Part shown: in pieces, positions 62,641-64,000 of the stretch
How the letters are laid out: each line of letters opens with the position of its first letter
How positions within the stretch are numbered: the first letter of the stretch is position 1
DNA from: Roseateles violae
GTDB lineage: Bacteria; Pseudomonadota; Gammaproteobacteria; Burkholderiales; Burkholderiaceae_C
Assembly: GCF_030410485.1 (NCBI RefSeq)
Contig: NZ_JAUHHC010000005.1
Span: 186,001-250,000, forward strand
Direction: 5' to 3'
DNA: 64,000 nucleotides
Program-made: the position numbers and the translations under genes
Notes under the pieces: model-generated
Seen by the model: the letters and a program-made list of their open reading frames with translations, nothing else
Databases searched by the model: none
Told to the model about the DNA's origin: nothing

Positions 62641-62657
62641 CCTTTACGGAGACCGCC

Positions 62658-62837
62658 ATGGCGACCCGCAGCAGCAGCAAGAAGTCCAAGGACGACGGCC
62701 CCAAGGCGGCCAAGCCCCCGCGCGGCGGCGCGAAAGCTGCCAAGCAGCCGCCCGCGGCAGCCGAAGCCGAGCAGCGCCGCGTCGATGCGGGCAGCGAACA
62801 AGCCGCCCGCAACACCGGCTACCCCCGCAAGGTTTAG
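62658..62837 (+). CDS. 59-residue basic protein, unknown function
   Basis: A small frame right after the terminator with a GGAGACC ribosome site and ATG at 62658. The protein is Lys, Ala, Pro and Arg rich (SSSKKSKDDGPKAAKPPRGG, then EQAARNTGYPRKV), with no hydrophobic core. It is likely disordered and nucleic-acid-binding in composition. It ends eight bases before the convergent catalase stop. Not in a known family to my eye. Confidence 0.6.
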   Translation: MATRSSSKKSKDDGPKAAKPPRGGAKAAKQPPAAAEAEQRRVDAGSEQAARNTGYPRKV

Positions 62838-62845
62838 CGGGACGA

Positions 62846-64000
62846 TCAGACCCGCGGCGGATCGGTCTCCCGCTCGAAATGCCGGTGCCGCGCCAGGCCG
62901 GCGATGAAGGCGGTCACCGTGTCGGCATCGGTGCGCAGCGCCGGGTCGGTCTCGCTGGGCGGCGCGCAGACGAAGAGGCCCGGGTCGGCCTCGCCCTCGG
63001 GCAGCATCAGCGGCAGATTCACCGCGGCCAGCAGGCCGCCCGGCCCGCCCAGCGCCAGGATGGGCTTGCAATGGCGGTACTGGTCCTTGACGAAATCCAG
63101 CGCCTGGCCGTACATCGACAGCGGCCGCGCGGCGGCCGCGTCATTGGCCAGCACCACCGCGTCCCACAGCACCGAGGGCGCCTGCTCGAAGGACATCTCG
63201 ATCGCCATTGATTCGTCGGCGCCCAGCGGGCCGATGCGCGGGCCGACGAAGCGCGGCGTCGCGCCGGCCTCCCGCAGCGCCGTCTGCGCGGCGCGCAGGC
63301 TGGCCAGATCGGCGCCGTCGACGACCAGCAGCGCGACGCGCCGCGTCTGGACCCCGCCATCGCCGGGCCGCGCCAGCAGGGACAGCGCGGGCGAGCTGTC
63401 CAGCTCGGATTCGACCGCCGGCTCCAGCGCGCGCGGCTGCGGCGCCGGCACGGCGAAGCCCAGGCCCTCGGCCACCGCCGCGGCCAGCCCGGCATCGACA
63501 TTGGCCAGCAGGGACACAACGCGCTCGCGCACCGCCGGCACCTGCACCTTGCTCAGCTCGAAGCGGAAGGCGCCGGCGATATGGCGCTGCTCGGGCTCGG
63601 ACTGGCTGCGCCAGAACAGGGTGGCCTGCGAAAAATGGTCGGCAAAGCGTTCCGGCTTGCCGCGCAACTTGTCGCCCTCGCCCGTCGCCGGGAACGGGGT
63701 CGGGATGGAAACAAAGCCGCCGCCGGCACGGCCGGCCTGGAAGGGGCAGCCGCCGGCCAGCGAGTTCGGCTCGTAGGACACGCTGCCGCGATGGATGGCC
63801 TGGCGGTGCAGGCCGTCGCGCTGGTTGTTGTGCACCTGGGCGATCGAGGCATTGATCGGAATCTCGTGGAAGTTCGGCCCGCCCAGGCGCGTCAGCTGGG
63901 TGTCCACATAGGAATGGATGCGGCCCTGCAGCAGCGGGTCGTTGGTGAAGTCGATGCCGGGCACGATATGGGCGGTGCAGAAGGCCACCTGCTCGGTCTC
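62846..64000 (-). CDS. katE: large-subunit catalase, C-terminal part
   Basis: The gene enters from beyond the window end; about 385 C-terminal residues are visible. They include the catalase fold end (VAFCTAHIVPGIDFTNDPLLQGR, the heme-facing stretch ending with SYVDTQLTRLGGPNFHEIPIN, then VSYEPNSLAGG) and the extra PfpI/GATase-like C-terminal domain (RRVALLVVDGADL, DAVVLANDAAAARP) found only in large-subunit, KatE-type catalases. It decomposes hydrogen peroxide. The upstream heme-binding part is outside the window. Confidence 0.9.
   Translation of the reverse strand, partial: ETEQVAFCTAHIVPGIDFTNDPLLQGRIHSYVDTQLTRLGGPNFHEIPINASIAQVHNNQRDGLHRQAIHRGSVSYEPNSLAGGCPFQAGRAGGGFVSIPTPFPATGEGDKLRGKPERFADHFSQATLFWRSQSEPEQRHIAGAFRFELSKVQVPAVRERVVSLLANVDAGLAAAVAEGLGFAVPAPQPRALEPAVESELDSSPALSLLARPGDGGVQTRRVALLVVDGADLASLRAAQTALREAGATPRFVGPRIGPLGADESMAIEMSFEQAPSVLWDAVVLANDAAAARPLSMYGQALDFVKDQYRHCKPILALGGPGGLLAAVNLPLMLPEGEADPGLFVCAPPSETDPALRTDADTVTAFIAGLARHRHFERETDPPRV

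Overview
The window is one 64 kb stretch of a very GC-rich, gene-dense chromosome. The best fit is a betaproteobacterium of the order Burkholderiales, near the Rubrivivax/Roseateles/Leptothrix lineage. Reasons: codon use with strong third-position G/C, a PEP-CTERM protein, a GltIJKL-type amino-acid transporter, a bacterial A-type RNase P RNA, and a TetR-controlled beta-oxidation block of betaproteobacterial style. No phage, insertion sequence, CRISPR array or tRNA was seen. This is core and semi-core chromosome rather than an island.

Layout. 1-2031: the 5' part of a membrane sensor protein and an outer-membrane barrel protein. 2138-11685 (minus strand): a five-gene operon with two circularly permuted ATP-grasp proteins, two alpha-E domains (one fused to an ATP-grasp) and two transglutaminase-like proteins (one with DUF2126). 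It also holds a 51-codon micro-ORF that partly duplicates the start of the alpha-E gene. The families are known, but the substrate and product of the system are not established; it is the most interesting system here. 12020-17698: hybrid histidine kinase, alpha-carbonic anhydrase, Bcr/CflA-type efflux pump, Gfo/Idh/MocA oxidoreductase. 17730-18100: rnpB. 18140-22441: FHA membrane protein and trypsin-like protease (overlapping genes), NYN-LOTUS RNA-binding protein, pyrC. 22562-23437: DUF4394 lipoprotein.

23486-27759: gltL-gltK-gltJ-gltI with a LysR gene upstream. A hairpin with a U-run lies between gltI and gltJ, and a structured spacer between gltJ and gltK. 27919-32079: PEP-CTERM protein, Atm1-type ABC exporter, YciA-like thioesterase, DAO-family oxidoreductase. 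32066-41780 (minus strand): a fatty-acid degradation block. It runs TetR regulator (with a palindromic operator at its own promoter), acyl-CoA dehydrogenase, DUF2147 protein, FadN-type dehydrogenase/hydratase, thiolase, terminator, alpha/beta hydrolase, DUF1569 protein, enoyl-CoA hydratase, SGNH hydrolase.

41926-47869: cytochrome c plus sorbosone-dehydrogenase-like protein, AI-2E family permease, HNH endonuclease, glycine-zipper lipoprotein, MFS transporter, OsmC protein. 47878-55954: a large DUF748 (AsmA-like) envelope protein, then an apparent plus-strand envelope operon of DUF3300, DUF2950, MscS channel and surface-antigen-like protein. 55977-64000: MetE-like methyltransferase, small membrane protein, MmyB-type XRE regulator, a LysR gene divergent from an MFS pump and dkgB, a long glycine-rich disordered protein, a 59-residue basic protein, and the 3' part of a large-subunit catalase that runs off the window.

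Most track-length antisense frames, including one over 7 kb opposite the ATP-grasp operon, are explained as GC-rich shadows. All functions are inferred from sequence motifs recognised by eye; no database search was run.
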